Shown piece by piece: positions 1 through 8,610 of a stretch of 64,000 nt of DNA (position 1 is its first letter; each line of letters opens with the position of its first letter). The stretch is taken from contig CM043955.1 in the NCBI GenBank assembly GCA_014529385.2, positions 153,252,140 through 153,316,139 on the forward strand, given 5' to 3'. The stretch comes from Adiantum capillus-veneris. Lineage: Eukaryota; Streptophyta; Polypodiopsida; Polypodiales; Pteridaceae. Position numbers and translations under genes: made by a program. The notes below the pieces were generated by a model. The model ran no database searches and was not told the DNA's origin. It saw only the letters and a list, made by a program, of their open reading frames with translations.

Positions 1-639
1 ATAGCACCTGGATTCTTGACTTGATGGTGCATGTGGATATCCTGTTTGGGATATTGACCATAATTAGCAAAGAATAGAGTGCGATGGGTGGAGGCATGAA
101 AACTGTTATTATAGGAGAATTCTGCTAGCGGTAGGAGCTCGACCCAATTATCATGGTGATAATTGATAGTACAACGGAGATACTGTTCCAAAACTTGAGT
201 TACTCTCTGTTTGTCCATCACTTTGTGGGTGATTGGATGAGGAGAGGTTGATTTGTACTCCGAGTAGCTTGGATAAGCTTTTCCAAAAGCTAGAGATGAA
301 TTGTGGGCCTCGATCAGAAACTATGTCATCCGGTAATCCGTGATAACGATAGATATGCTGTAGAAAGAGTTTGGCCGTACCTTCGTCGGTGATGGTTTTA
401 GTGGTTGAAATGAAGTGTGCTATTTTTGTAAGCCGATCCACGACTACTAAAATGGAGTCAAATCCTTGTGACAAGGGTAGCTCTACAATGAAGTCCATGG
501 AGATGGATGACCATGGTTTGCTTGGAAAGGGTAAGGGATGGAGTAACCCACGATGACGATGACGATGACGAGAGGCCTTTGATCAATTGCAAGTGTCACA
601 AGTGTCTACATACTCCTTGACAAGCTTCCACATTTGAGG
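1..639 (-). pseudogene. GypA integrase core and end of zinc-binding domain
   Basis: The integrase would join the cDNA to plant DNA in the nucleus. The clear part is 151-498, whose 115-residue frame holds the D-D-E triad: D2 in MDFI, D62 in VSDRG and E98 in SDGQTE, with 35 residues between the last two. A one-base loss after DGQTE shifts the frame. The expected continuation (an AEFSYNNS-type motif) can be read in another frame down to the window start. On the N-terminal side 500-639 encodes the CDTC half of the HHCC zinc finger, with an in-frame stop after it and a short His-Arg run from a GATGAC repeat at about 553-570. The C-terminal end lies outside the window. Confidence 0.85.
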
Positions 640-1508
640 CTACCAAAAGTCACGGGAGAGAAGCTCAATTGTCTTATTAACCCCAAAATGCCTTGCTGAT
701 GGAAGATCATACCATTGCTGAAGTACCTCCAAGCGTGTTGGTCCTGGCGGAATATAGAGAAGATCCTTATAGTAAATTAGTCCATCAATTTCTTGAAAGT
801 TCTCATTAACTCCTTGTCCTTGTAGTTGTTGTCTAATATTCTGAGCAAGTGGGTCCTTGGCAATTTGCGTCTTCACCTTGGAAAGAAAAGTAGAATCTTT
901 AGGAGCTTGGCTCATGGTGGCGTTTAGCTTAAGCTGCTCAGGTTTCAAAATCACTAACTCTTGTTGATCAAATGCTACGTCGCTTTCTCTAGGTGTAAGG
1001 TAGGATCTTCTTGATAAGGCATCTGGCTTACCTTGTTGACGGCCAGGCCTATAAGAGATAAGAAAATCAAACCTTGATAGGATACCACTCGACTTGGCTT
1101 GGCGACGATTCAAGACGCGGGATGCCATGAAGTATTCCAAATTCTTGTGATCTGTATAGACAATGATCTTATGAGGAGCTCCTTCAAGTAGGTGACGCCA
1201 AGTGTCAAAGGAGTCGATGATTGCTAAGAGCTCTTTGTCATGGATTTCATAATTGATTTCTGCAATTGAGAACTTGCGGGAATGAAAAGACACTGGATGT
1301 ACTCGACCATCTCCCCTACTTGGGATAGAATAGCGCCAAGGGCAAAATTTGAAGCGTCTTTTTCTAGGATGAAAGGCTTTGTAGGATCTACGTGAATTAG
1401 AATGGGTGCGGTCGTGAAAGCTTGCTTGAGAGTCTGAAAAGCTTTTGCGGCCTCTGAGTCCCAAACAAACTTATTATGGCCTGTCAACCTTGTGAGTGCT
1501 GTAAGCAC
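640..1508 (-). pseudogene. GypA RNase H and start of integrase zinc finger
   Basis: RNase H removes the RNA strand during reverse transcription. Two overlapping frames cover it. 1224-1508 gives the first half, including LEKDASNFALGAILSQ, and 640-1464 gives the rest, including YTDHKNLEYF and the end motif RPGRQQGKPDALSRR. One frameshift in the overlap at about 1300 joins them. The frame then runs through a linker into the HHCC integrase finger (ARHFGVNKTIELLSRDFW) and ends at a TAG at 640, where related elements keep a tryptophan. The RNase H core motifs are all readable. Confidence 0.85.
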
Positions 1509-1589
1509 CTTGGAGTATCCCTGTATAAAGATAGGATAGAAATTTGCAAATCCAAGGAAACATTGAACATCTCTTACCGAGGTGGGTGT

Positions 1590-2211
1590 CTACCAATCAA
1601 GGATGGTTTGAACCTTCTTTGGATCCATGGAGTTTCCCTTTTTAGAGATAACATAACTAAGAAATTCCACCTTAGATTGATGAAAAGAACACTTCTCCAA
1701 CTTTGCATATAACCCTGATGCATGAAGCTTTTCAAGCACTAATCGTACATGATGCTCATGCTCTTCTTGATCCTCGGAAAATATCAAGATATCATCCAAG
1801 TATATTACCACGAAATAATCCAAATGCTCCCGAAAATGTCGTTCATTAAATGTTGAAAAACTGTTGGGGCATTTGTGAGACCAAATGGCATGACAGTATA
1901 TTCAAAGTGGCCATACCTTGTGCGAACGGCTGTCTTCCATTCCTCACCTTCTTTGATTCTGACTAGGTTATAAGCACCACGAAGGTCTATTTTTGTAAAT
2001 ATTCTTGCCTTGCCAAGGCGCTCAAGAAGATCTAGGATCAAGGGAAGCGGATAGCGATTCTTGACGGTGATCTTGTTTAGGCCCCTATAATCCATGCACA
2101 TCCGGAGAGTTTCGTCTTTCTTTTTTTACAAAGAGTATTGGAGCTCCTGCTGGGGACTTTGAATGCCGTATGAACCCCTTAGCAAGATTCTCATCAATAT
2201 TTTTTTGTGAT
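1590..2211 (-). pseudogene. GypA reverse transcriptase, fingers and palm
   Basis: 1805-2101 carries [18 protein letters not shown], the [11 protein letters not shown] aspartate motif and [13 protein letters not shown]. 1590-1823 carries the catalytic YLDD box ([14 protein letters not shown]) and the thumb start. A one-base frameshift at about 1825 separates them. A second frameshift is an extra A in the A-run at about 2112-2126, just before the MDYR motif. 2127-2211 encodes the conserved [13 protein letters not shown] segment, which continues across the insertion into 9623 onward. 1509-1589 is the broken thumb/connection region. Confidence 0.85.
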
Positions 2212-2390
2212 TGTAACAAACTACTGACGTGTCAAAGCCTAAAGAATGGAGCCAACTTACAGATGCCGGCCGAGGGGCCTAAACCCTAAGAAGAACAAGT
2301 AACAGAAGAAGTCCTCCCAACTTATGGGGACCCTATCCGATGGGGCCCCAAGTGACATAAAGGATTAAAATAAAGCAGGACCCACACACA
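2212..2390 (+). repeat. TRIM1 left LTR, first part
   Basis: It starts TGTAACAAACTACTGACGTGTC and aligns with 8611-8625 plus 9016 onward of the right LTR. It runs to the copia target duplication ACACA at 2386-2390 and resumes at 7950. It holds about 25 bp around 2325-2350 that the right LTR lacks. Confidence 0.85.
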
Positions 2391-2667
2391 TGTTGAGCAC
2401 GCGGCGGTGTGTGCAAGTGAAAGAGCACGCGAGGAAGTGCAGTGTGTGTGCAGAGAGGGGTGGCGAAAGCCAGCAGGAGAGGAAGCGCTAGCAGAACGAT
2501 GAGGGAGAGAGAGAGAGCTCACGTTTTTGGGGAAAACTCAATAAGTGAGTTTTGAGTTTTCCCACTTTTATTATAAGTGACCTTTAAAAAATGTGTCCAG
2601 GTTCATATTGAACCTGGACAAAGTATAAAAATGTACCAAAAGGGGTTATTTAGGCCTTTAACCCAAC
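2391..2667 (-). repeat. CopA 3' LTR, outer tandem copy
   Basis: 277 bp, from TGTTGAGCACGCGG to TTAACCCAAC. It matches the 5' LTR (7666-7944) almost base for base and lacks only the last base of the unit. It runs straight into a second copy at 2668. Confidence 0.9.
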
Positions 2668-2931
2668 GCGGTGTGTGCAAGTGAAAGAGCATGCGAGGAA
2701 GTGCAGTGTGTGTGCAGAGAGGGTGGCGAAAGCCAGCAGGAGAGGAAGCGCTAGCAGAACGATGAGGGAGAGAGAGAGAGCTCACGTTTTTGGGGAAAAC
2801 TCAATAAGTGAGTTTTGGGTTTTCCCACTTTTATTATAAGTGACCTTTAAAAAATGTGTCCAAGCTCAATATGAACCTGGACAAAGTATAAAAATATACA
2901 AAAAGGGGTTATTTAGGCCTTTAACCCAACA
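2668..2931 (-). repeat. CopA 3' LTR, inner tandem copy
   Basis: 264 bp. It begins at unit base 14 (GCGGTGTGTG), so it lacks the first 13 bases, and ends in the complete AACCCAACA next to the polypurine tract. It has a few differences from the outer copy. Confidence 0.9.
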
Positions 2932-2945
2932 ACCTCCCACTTAAA
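2932..2945 (-). other. CopA polypurine tract
   Basis: On the minus strand this reads AAGTGGGAGGT directly before the LTR start TGTTGGGTT. It is where plus-strand DNA synthesis would be primed. Confidence 0.8.
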
Positions 2946-2966
2946 GGCATAAATGACGCCTTTAAG

Positions 2967-5624
2967 TTAACCAACTCCCACCAGCTGTATGCAATGCTCA
3001 TGTTGAGCCATAGCAAGACTCTTGGTGAGAACATTTGCAGGGTTATCCTGTGTGTGAATCTTAGTCAAGGTGACTAGACCATCCTCCAATACCTGTCGTA
3101 TGAAGTGGTATCGCACATCAATGTGCTTTGTCCGTGCATGAAACATGGCATTCTTGGCCAAATAGACAGCACTTTGGCTATCACATCCCAAGACAGGAGT
3201 ACTAGCAGGCATACCAAGCTCTTTGACAAGTCTGCCCAACCATATGGCCTCTTTAGAAGCCTCAGTGGCTGAAATATATTCAGCCTCAATAGTACTCAAT
3301 GCCACAATTTTCTGCAGTCGTGAACACCAAGAGACAACACCACCAACAATAGCAAACACATAGCCACTAGTGGACTTCCTGGTATCCAAGTGACCTGCCA
3401 TATCTGCATCACAATAGCCCTGCAACTTCAAGTCACTTTTGCCATAACAGATACACTTTGATTGTGTACCTTTCAAATATCTCAGAATGCATTTGACAGC
3501 TTCCCAATGCGCTTTGCCAGGATTCGACATGTATCGACTAACAACTCCCACCGCATGGGCAATGTCAGGACGAGTGGCAACCATAGCATACATAAGAGAA
3601 CCACAAGCTGATGCATAAGGGATTCCCTTCATTGCTTTCAATGTTACCTCATTCTTTGGGCAATCTGCTTTGCTAAGCTTAGTGTATGGAGGTAAAGGTA
3701 CTCCAAGAGGCTTAGCATCAGCCATATTAAACCTGTCAAGTACTTTAGCAATGTACTTTTCTTGAGATAAGAACATCAATTTCAGCTTTCTATCTCTTTT
3801 AATACGCATGCCCAAAATATGCTCTGCATCACCCAAATCCTTCATAGCAAATGTTGAATTTAGCTTACGTTTCAGAGTATCAAGACTAGTCTTATGTTTC
3901 CCGGCAAGCAGCATGTCATCAACATAGAGAACAAGTATGATGGGACTACCATCTTCATCCCTTTTCGTATACAAACAATGATTTGCATGGCTGCGTTTAA
4001 AGCCTTGAGACAGCATAGAAGTGTCAAACTTCTTATACAACTGTCGTGATGATTGTCTCAAACCATACAAAGCCCTTTTCAGTTTGCATACAAGTTCCTC
4101 ACGTGTAGGAACTACAAAACCTTTAGGTTGTTTCATGTATATGTCCTCTTCAATGTCACCGTGCAAAAACACTGTCTTTACATCCATTTGATTCAATTCC
4201 AAATCAAGCATCACAACGAGAGCAAAAAGGACACGTAAAGTTGTAAGCTTTACAACGGGAGAAAAGATTTCTTGAAAATCAATTCCTTCTTTCTTTGCAT
4301 ATCCTTTTGCAACCAATCTTGCCTTGTACTTTGGTTTTTCATCCACAATCTTAATCTTGTATACCCATTTGTTAGGAAGAGCCTTTCTCCCTTTAGGCAA
4401 TGGCACAAGATCCCAAGTATCATTTGCATACAAGGATTTCATTTCCTCTTGCATTGCAAGCTCCCACTTACTGCTTAACTCACATGATTTTGCCTCTTTA
4501 TATGTAAGAGGCTCACCCTCATCTGTCAACATAACATGATGCAAAGAGGGGTCAAAGCGCTGTATCAACCTTCTGACACGAGTAGACCTGCGTACCCAAT
4601 GATCTACATTCTCAGGCACAGGTTCTACATCAGGAGGCAACTCATTTTCAGCATGCTCATGCTGCTGAAAATCATTTTCAACCATGACAGGTGGCTGTCC
4701 ATCCTCATTTGGAGCATCTAAATCATGTCCTACCTCTTCTGGCTCAAGGTTAACCGGCTGATTATCAATTTCAGCTTGCAGTAATGCATCCTGAGGCTCT
4801 TTTTCAACATCAATAGGTGGCAAGAGAGGCTGAAATTTGACCGATTTCTTGTCAATTTCAAAAGATGTAGCATATTTCAGCAATTTAGCCTCATTGAACA
4901 CTACATCTCGGCTGCGTACTACCCTCTTAAACTGAGACAACCATATCCTGTAGCCCATTTCACCCTCTTCCCCATAACCTAGGAAGAGTCCTTGGATGGA
5001 CTTGGCATCTAGCTTTGTCCAGTCATTACGAACATGGACAAAAGCCTTGCAGCCAAACACTCTCAAATGATCATAAGAGGTAGGTTTGCCAGACCAAACC
5101 TCCTCTGGAATGTCATTTTTCAGCGTACTGTTAGGAGAGCGATTGCATACATGAACTGCAGTTTTCAAAGCCTCTCCCCAAAACCCATGAGGGAGATTAG
5201 CCGTGGACAACATGCAACGCACTCTCTCACATAAAGTACGGTTATACCTCTCAGCCATTAGAAGATGGATTATAAGGGCTGTCAACTCCCTTTTAATCCC
5301 ATATTCTTCGCAATAACGTTGAAATTCAGCAAACGTGTACCCCCCCCCCCCCCCATTGTCAGATCTTAGACATTTAAGCTTACTACCCTTTTGCGTGCTC
5401 ACAAAAGCATGAAACCTCTTAAATGCATTAAATGTCTCACTCTTATTCTTTAACAAATATGCCCAGCCTTTCCTAGTGCAATCATCAATGAATGTAACAA
5501 AGTATAATGCACCACCAAAAGACTTAACAGGCATTGAACATACATCGGAGTGAATTAAATCAAGAACATTAGCTTTGCGCGAGACACCAGAATAATAAGA
5601 AGACTTCTTTTGTTTACCATACAA
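2967..5624 (-). CDS. CopA integrase-reverse transcriptase-RNase H
   Basis: 885 residues. The integrase core (about 20-220) shows D27 in HSDV, D89 in RSDN and E125 in AERYNRTL. The pol linker has VWSGKPTSYDHLRVFGCKAF. RT (about 400-660) has PNKWVYKIK, MDVKTVFLHGD and the YVDD box at 567-570. RNase H (about 735-860) has YCDADMAGHLDTRKSTSGYVF and ARTKHIDVRYHFIR. The frame should be fused to the upstream gag-protease frame: codons for the missing junction (5625-5663) read on in this frame, one base out of phase with gag, so the ATG at 5624 is not a natural start. Two oddities are a C15 tract (5340-5354) that puts GGGGG after RSDN, and a shifted stretch (about 5245-5285) that destroys the usual YxPxxNG motif before AER. 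Confidence 0.93.
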   Translation of the reverse strand: MYGKQKKSSYYSGVSRKANVLDLIHSDVCSMPVKSFGGALYFVTFIDDCTRKGWAYLLKNKSETFNAFKRFHAFVSTQKGSKLKCLRSDNGGGGGYTFAEFQRYCEEYGIKRELTALIIHLLMAERYNRTLCERVRCMLSTANLPHGFWGEALKTAVHVCNRSPNSTLKNDIPEEVWSGKPTSYDHLRVFGCKAFVHVRNDWTKLDAKSIQGLFLGYGEEGEMGYRIWLSQFKRVVRSRDVVFNEAKLLKYATSFEIDKKSVKFQPLLPPIDVEKEPQDALLQAEIDNQPVNLEPEEVGHDLDAPNEDGQPPVMVENDFQQHEHAENELPPDVEPVPENVDHWVRRSTRVRRLIQRFDPSLHHVMLTDEGEPLTYKEAKSCELSSKWELAMQEEMKSLYANDTWDLVPLPKGRKALPNKWVYKIKIVDEKPKYKARLVAKGYAKKEGIDFQEIFSPVVKLTTLRVLFALVVMLDLELNQMDVKTVFLHGDIEEDIYMKQPKGFVVPTREELVCKLKRALYGLRQSSRQLYKKFDTSMLSQGFKRSHANHCLYTKRDEDGSPIILVLYVDDMLLAGKHKTSLDTLKRKLNSTFAMKDLGDAEHILGMRIKRDRKLKLMFLSQEKYIAKVLDRFNMADAKPLGVPLPPYTKLSKADCPKNEVTLKAMKGIPYASACGSLMYAMVATRPDIAHAVGVVSRYMSNPGKAHWEAVKCILRYLKGTQSKCICYGKSDLKLQGYCDADMAGHLDTRKSTSGYVFAIVGGVVSWCSRLQKIVALSTIEAEYISATEASKEAIWLGRLVKELGMPASTPVLGCDSQSAVYLAKNAMFHARTKHIDVRYHFIRQVLEDGLVTLTKIHTQDNPANVLTKSLAMAQHEHCIQLVGVG

Positions 5625-5661
5625 ACAGTCATTACAAAAATCTAACTTGGTGCCCTTTACA

Positions 5662-7155
5662 TCAACCCACCCTCTTCAAAGAGGGGAGCACATCAAGTCC
5701 CTTCTGGCTCATATGGCCAAGTCTTTTGTGCCACAACTCCAAATGAGAGGCAACTTCGGCCACTGGAAGAAACTTGCCAGGCAAAGCTTTGCCATGTAAA
5801 TAGTACAATGTACCACTCTTGCATCCCTTGACAATGAGCATTGATCTCTTAAGCAACTTCCATGAACCCCCAGCAAAAATGGTTGTATAACCTTGTGCAT
5901 CCATCTGGCCAACAGACAATAGACTCTTCTCGATGCCTGGTACATACCTTACATCTTTAAGCATAAACTCTTGGCCATTGTTTAATGCCAAGCGCACAGT
6001 GCCCATTCCTTCAATGTCACAAGCATGGTTATCCCCAAGGTAAACCTTGCCATACTTGCCTGCACGATAAGAAGCAAAACACTCCACAGATGGAGTCACA
6101 TGAAATGAGGCACCCGAGTCTACTATCCAAGACTGTGTAAGGCCATCATTTGCACTTAGCAATGCATCAATGACATCTCTACGTGAGATAAGCATGTCTT
6201 CTGCATTTGCTACAACAAAATCTGAGGGGCATGAAGCTACAACCAAGATCTCCTCACTGTCGGATAACTCTGTGATAACCACACTAGAGGATACATTGAC
6301 AGTCTCCGAATCCTTGGAGGAGGTACCTGTTGATTTTTCCCCTTTCTTATCCTCTGTCTTCTTCTTCTCTTGTGATTCCTTCTTTCTTTCCTGCTCTTTC
6401 TTGAAATACCTGCAATCTGGCTTCTTATGGCCTTTTCTGCCACACTGGTAACAAGTCACATCCTTATCCCTAGACTTGCTTTTGCTCCTGTTTTGAGTCT
6501 TGGTACCTGTATTTTGCTTCTGACTTCTGCCTCTCGCATTGTAAGCAGAACTGCCACCTTCCCCACCACTAGACTTGCGTCTAATTTCCTCATTTAAGAT
6601 GGAGCCTCGCACTCCATTATATGTGAGGTTGGGGCTATTACTCAAAGAAACCACAAGCGTTTCCCAAGAGTCTGGCAAAGTCATCAACAAAAATATGGCT
6701 TTCAACTTGTCATCAAAAGGTTGAAGCCCAGTATCCTGTAGCTGACTCATAACACTCGTGAAAGCACTTAAGTGCTCAGAAGCCGACTTGGCTTCGTCAA
6801 GCATCATGTTCACCAGTTTGCGCATCAAATGCACCTGATTCACAAGGGTGGCATTCTCATAAGTGGCCTTCAACTTATGCCAAATTGCATGTGCAGTATC
6901 CAAGCCCTTTATGTCCACCAGAATGTCATCGGTCACAGCCATTTTGATATAGGCCTTTGCCCTCTTGTTGAGCTTGGCCCAATCCTCATCCGGCATATCC
7001 ACAGGCTTTACAGCCAAGAGGGCGTCCTCACAATCCTTGAGGAACAAAATCCCCTGCATCCTGTCCTGCCATAGGTCGAAACCTGTACTGTCAAATCGCT
7101 TGATTTCCATCAAGCTCTTGGCATCAGACGACGAGGAAGTAGAGGCCATTTGCAC
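5662..7155 (-). CDS. CopA gag-protease with pre-integrase domain
   Basis: 497 residues. Gag (about 10-225) has the copia-type features FDLWQDRMQGIL and LMRKLVNMMLDEAKSASEHLS. It packages element RNA in virus-like particles. The zinc knuckle is CYQCGRKGHKKPDC (235-248), followed by a long Lys/Glu-rich tract. The protease active site is WIVDSGASFHV (D346-S-G-A). The pre-integrase motif LWHKRLGHMS is near the end. The stop at 5662 is caused by a one-base shift, since the polyprotein continues in the next frame. The ATG at 7155 is favoured because MASTSSSSDAKS matches the usual short N-terminus and about 500 bp of leader precede it. Confidence 0.93.
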   Translation of the reverse strand: MQMASTSSSSDAKSLMEIKRFDSTGFDLWQDRMQGILFLKDCEDALLAVKPVDMPDEDWAKLNKRAKAYIKMAVTDDILVDIKGLDTAHAIWHKLKATYENATLVNQVHLMRKLVNMMLDEAKSASEHLSAFTSVMSQLQDTGLQPFDDKLKAIFLLMTLPDSWETLVVSLSNSPNLTYNGVRGSILNEEIRRKSSGGEGGSSAYNARGRSQKQNTGTKTQNRSKSKSRDKDVTCYQCGRKGHKKPDCRYFKKEQERKKESQEKKKTEDKKGEKSTGTSSKDSETVNVSSSVVITELSDSEEILVVASCPSDFVVANAEDMLISRRDVIDALLSANDGLTQSWIVDSGASFHVTPSVECFASYRAGKYGKVYLGDNHACDIEGMGTVRLALNNGQEFMLKDVRYVPGIEKSLLSVGQMDAQGYTTIFAGGSWKLLKRSMLIVKGCKSGTLYYLHGKALPGKFLPVAEVASHLELWHKRLGHMSQKGLDVLPSLKRVG

Positions 7156-7651
7156 GGATAAAAATGCAGCAGAAAGTGTTTACACAAAATCTAAAAATTT
7201 TCAGTGATCACAATGTACCGCACGTTGCATACAATGTGCTGAAAATTTCAGCAATTAACAAGTATTCCCAATGCGTACTTGCATAAACCCACAAAAGGCG
7301 TACATAAACCTCAATTTGTGTACATAAAAACAGTCCAATTCTGAATTTTCTGCAAACTTACTGTTTTGGCGCATCAATTTGCATCAAATGACCTGTTTTG
7401 AGTGGGAAAAGCGAGGGGCATTCACGGGAATCGATTTAGAACACCTGCGTTTTGTTGTTTTGACCTGTAATTTTTTGGTTTTTACCTGTTTTGGCCTAAT
7501 TTCAGCCTGTTTTAGGTTGTTTTGGAAACCCTAATCACCCTAGGTGACACCGGAAGCAAGGGGCTTCGTGATGAAAGCGGAAATTTGACGTGAGAGAAGC
7601 CTTTCGCTTGCTGTCCAACCACTTGCACAAAGCTTCTGAAACCCTAATCTT
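7156..7651 (-). other. CopA 5' leader, untranslated
   Basis: The stretch between primer site and gag start is T/G-rich on the plus strand, with repeated TTTTGG/CCTGTTTT runs. I see no coding frame. Packaging signals would be expected here, but I cannot identify one. Confidence 0.6.
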
Positions 7652-7663
7652 GCTCTGATACCA
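7652..7663 (-). other. CopA primer binding site (tRNA-iMet)
   Basis: Reads TGGTATCAGAGC on the minus strand, two bases after the 5' LTR end. This is the common plant site complementary to the 3' end of initiator methionine tRNA. Confidence 0.92.
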
Positions 7664-7665
7664 GT

Positions 7666-7944
7666 TGTTGAGCGCGCGGCGGTGTGTGCAAGTGAAAGAG
7701 CACGCGAGGAAGTGCAGTGTGTGTGCAGAGAGGGGTGGCGAAAGCCAGCAGGAGAGGAAGCGCTAGCAGAACGATGAGGGAGAGAGAGAGAGCTCACGTT
7801 TTTGGGAAAAACTCAATAAGTGAGTTTTGGGTTTTCCCACTTTTATTATAAGTGACCTTTAAAAAATGTGTCCAGGTTCAATATGAACCTTGACAAAGTA
7901 AAAAAAATGTACAAAAAGGGATTATTTAGGCCTTTAACCCAACA
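7666..7944 (-). repeat. CopA 5' LTR
   Basis: 279 bp. On the minus strand it starts TGTTGGGTTAAAGG and ends in CTCAACA. It carries an (AG)n run and a TTTTATAC-like promoter candidate. It is the full-length reference for the two 3' copies. Confidence 0.92.
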
Positions 7945-7949
7945 ACACA

Positions 7950-8437
7950 CGCAACAAAAACTGATGACGTGGCATATTTTTGAAAATTGCACTGACATGA
8001 TGACGTGGCAGGTTGTACGGATTTTCGCGTCTTTCGTTGGTTGATGACGTGGTAGCTGTATGGATTTCCGTGATTTACACTGACAGTTTTTTGGCTTTGC
8101 TTTTGGACTAGAAGCTTTTGAGTTTTAAGGCTTTTTACTGTAACTGCTTTTCAGGCCAAGGGCCTTTAAATATGAGGTTAGGGCTTATTCTCTGGCATGC
8201 TTCCTGGCGAAGGTGCAGAGTCTTGAGTACCAGCTTGTACTGTGTTGATGCAATATAAAGAAATACCTAAAGGGACGCCAAGGTTTGGGCCAATACTCTC
8301 TGGGGTGGAATTCCGCCACTCCGTGTCGCGTATTGTCTCTCTCTCTCTCTCTCTCTCTCAGTTCAGTTGTTAATGAAGTGCTAAAAGTCTGTTCAGTCTG
8401 TTCTTTTCTATTGGCACGTGGTGCCCGTCTTGTGACA
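7950..8437 (+). repeat. TRIM1 left LTR, second part
   Basis: This is the continuation of the LTR after CopA. It aligns with 9132-9622, including AGAAGCTTTTGAGTTTTAA, the GGCCTTTAAATATGAGG stretch (a TATA-like candidate) and a (CT)n run at about 8336-8359. It ends CTTGTGACA one base before the primer site. Confidence 0.88.
7962..8052 (+). promoter_or_regulatory. Three TGATGACGTGG boxes in the TRIM1 LTR
   Basis: TGATGACGTGG occurs at 7962-7972, 7998-8008 and 8042-8052. TGACG with an ACGTGG core is the kind of site bound by plant bZIP factors, so this looks like an LTR enhancer. In the right LTR the first box is kept at 9155-9165, while the other two have drifted to TGATGACATGG and TGATGATGTGG. 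The regulatory role is inference. Confidence 0.5.
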
Positions 8438-8610
8438 GTGGTATCAGAGCATCAGGCGTGTGCTTTTCTGAAAGCATACCGGTCCCACAAAAGAGCAAAC
8501 TGATTGTCCCTCAGAACGTCTCCTCGGATTTTTTTTTTTTGAGCTAACTTCAGTTGTTTTGCAGATATGCTGTAATCGCGAACGATTACTCTCTTTTCAA
8601 GAAGGGGAGA
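8438..8610 (+). other. TRIM1 internal region with primer site and polypurine tract
   Basis: The primer binding site TGGTATCAGAGC is at 8439-8450 and the polypurine tract AAGAAGGGGAGA at 8599-8610, directly before the right LTR. The 150 bp between them hold no coding frame, only a T11 run. Confidence 0.88.

Larger units (their letters stand above)
2391..7944 (-). mobile_element. CopA, Ty1/copia retrotransposon
   Basis: This is a near-complete minus-strand copia element of 5,554 bp inserted in the TRIM1 left LTR. It has a perfect 5-bp duplication ACACA (2386-2390 and 7945-7949). The order along the minus strand is 5' LTR (7666-7944), tRNA-iMet primer site, gag-protease, integrase-RT-RNase H, polypurine tract and 3' LTR. 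Integrase before RT is diagnostic of Ty1/copia. The 3' side carries two LTR copies in tandem. One frameshift separates the two long frames, so the copy is probably inactive, but the damage is light and the insertion looks fairly young. Confidence 0.93.

Noticed and set aside
2322-2785. Repeated MSSLSLPHRSASASS frames near the CopA LTRs, also at 7540-7797
   Set aside because: They are the LTR sequence itself read in one frame and do not continue as a gene.
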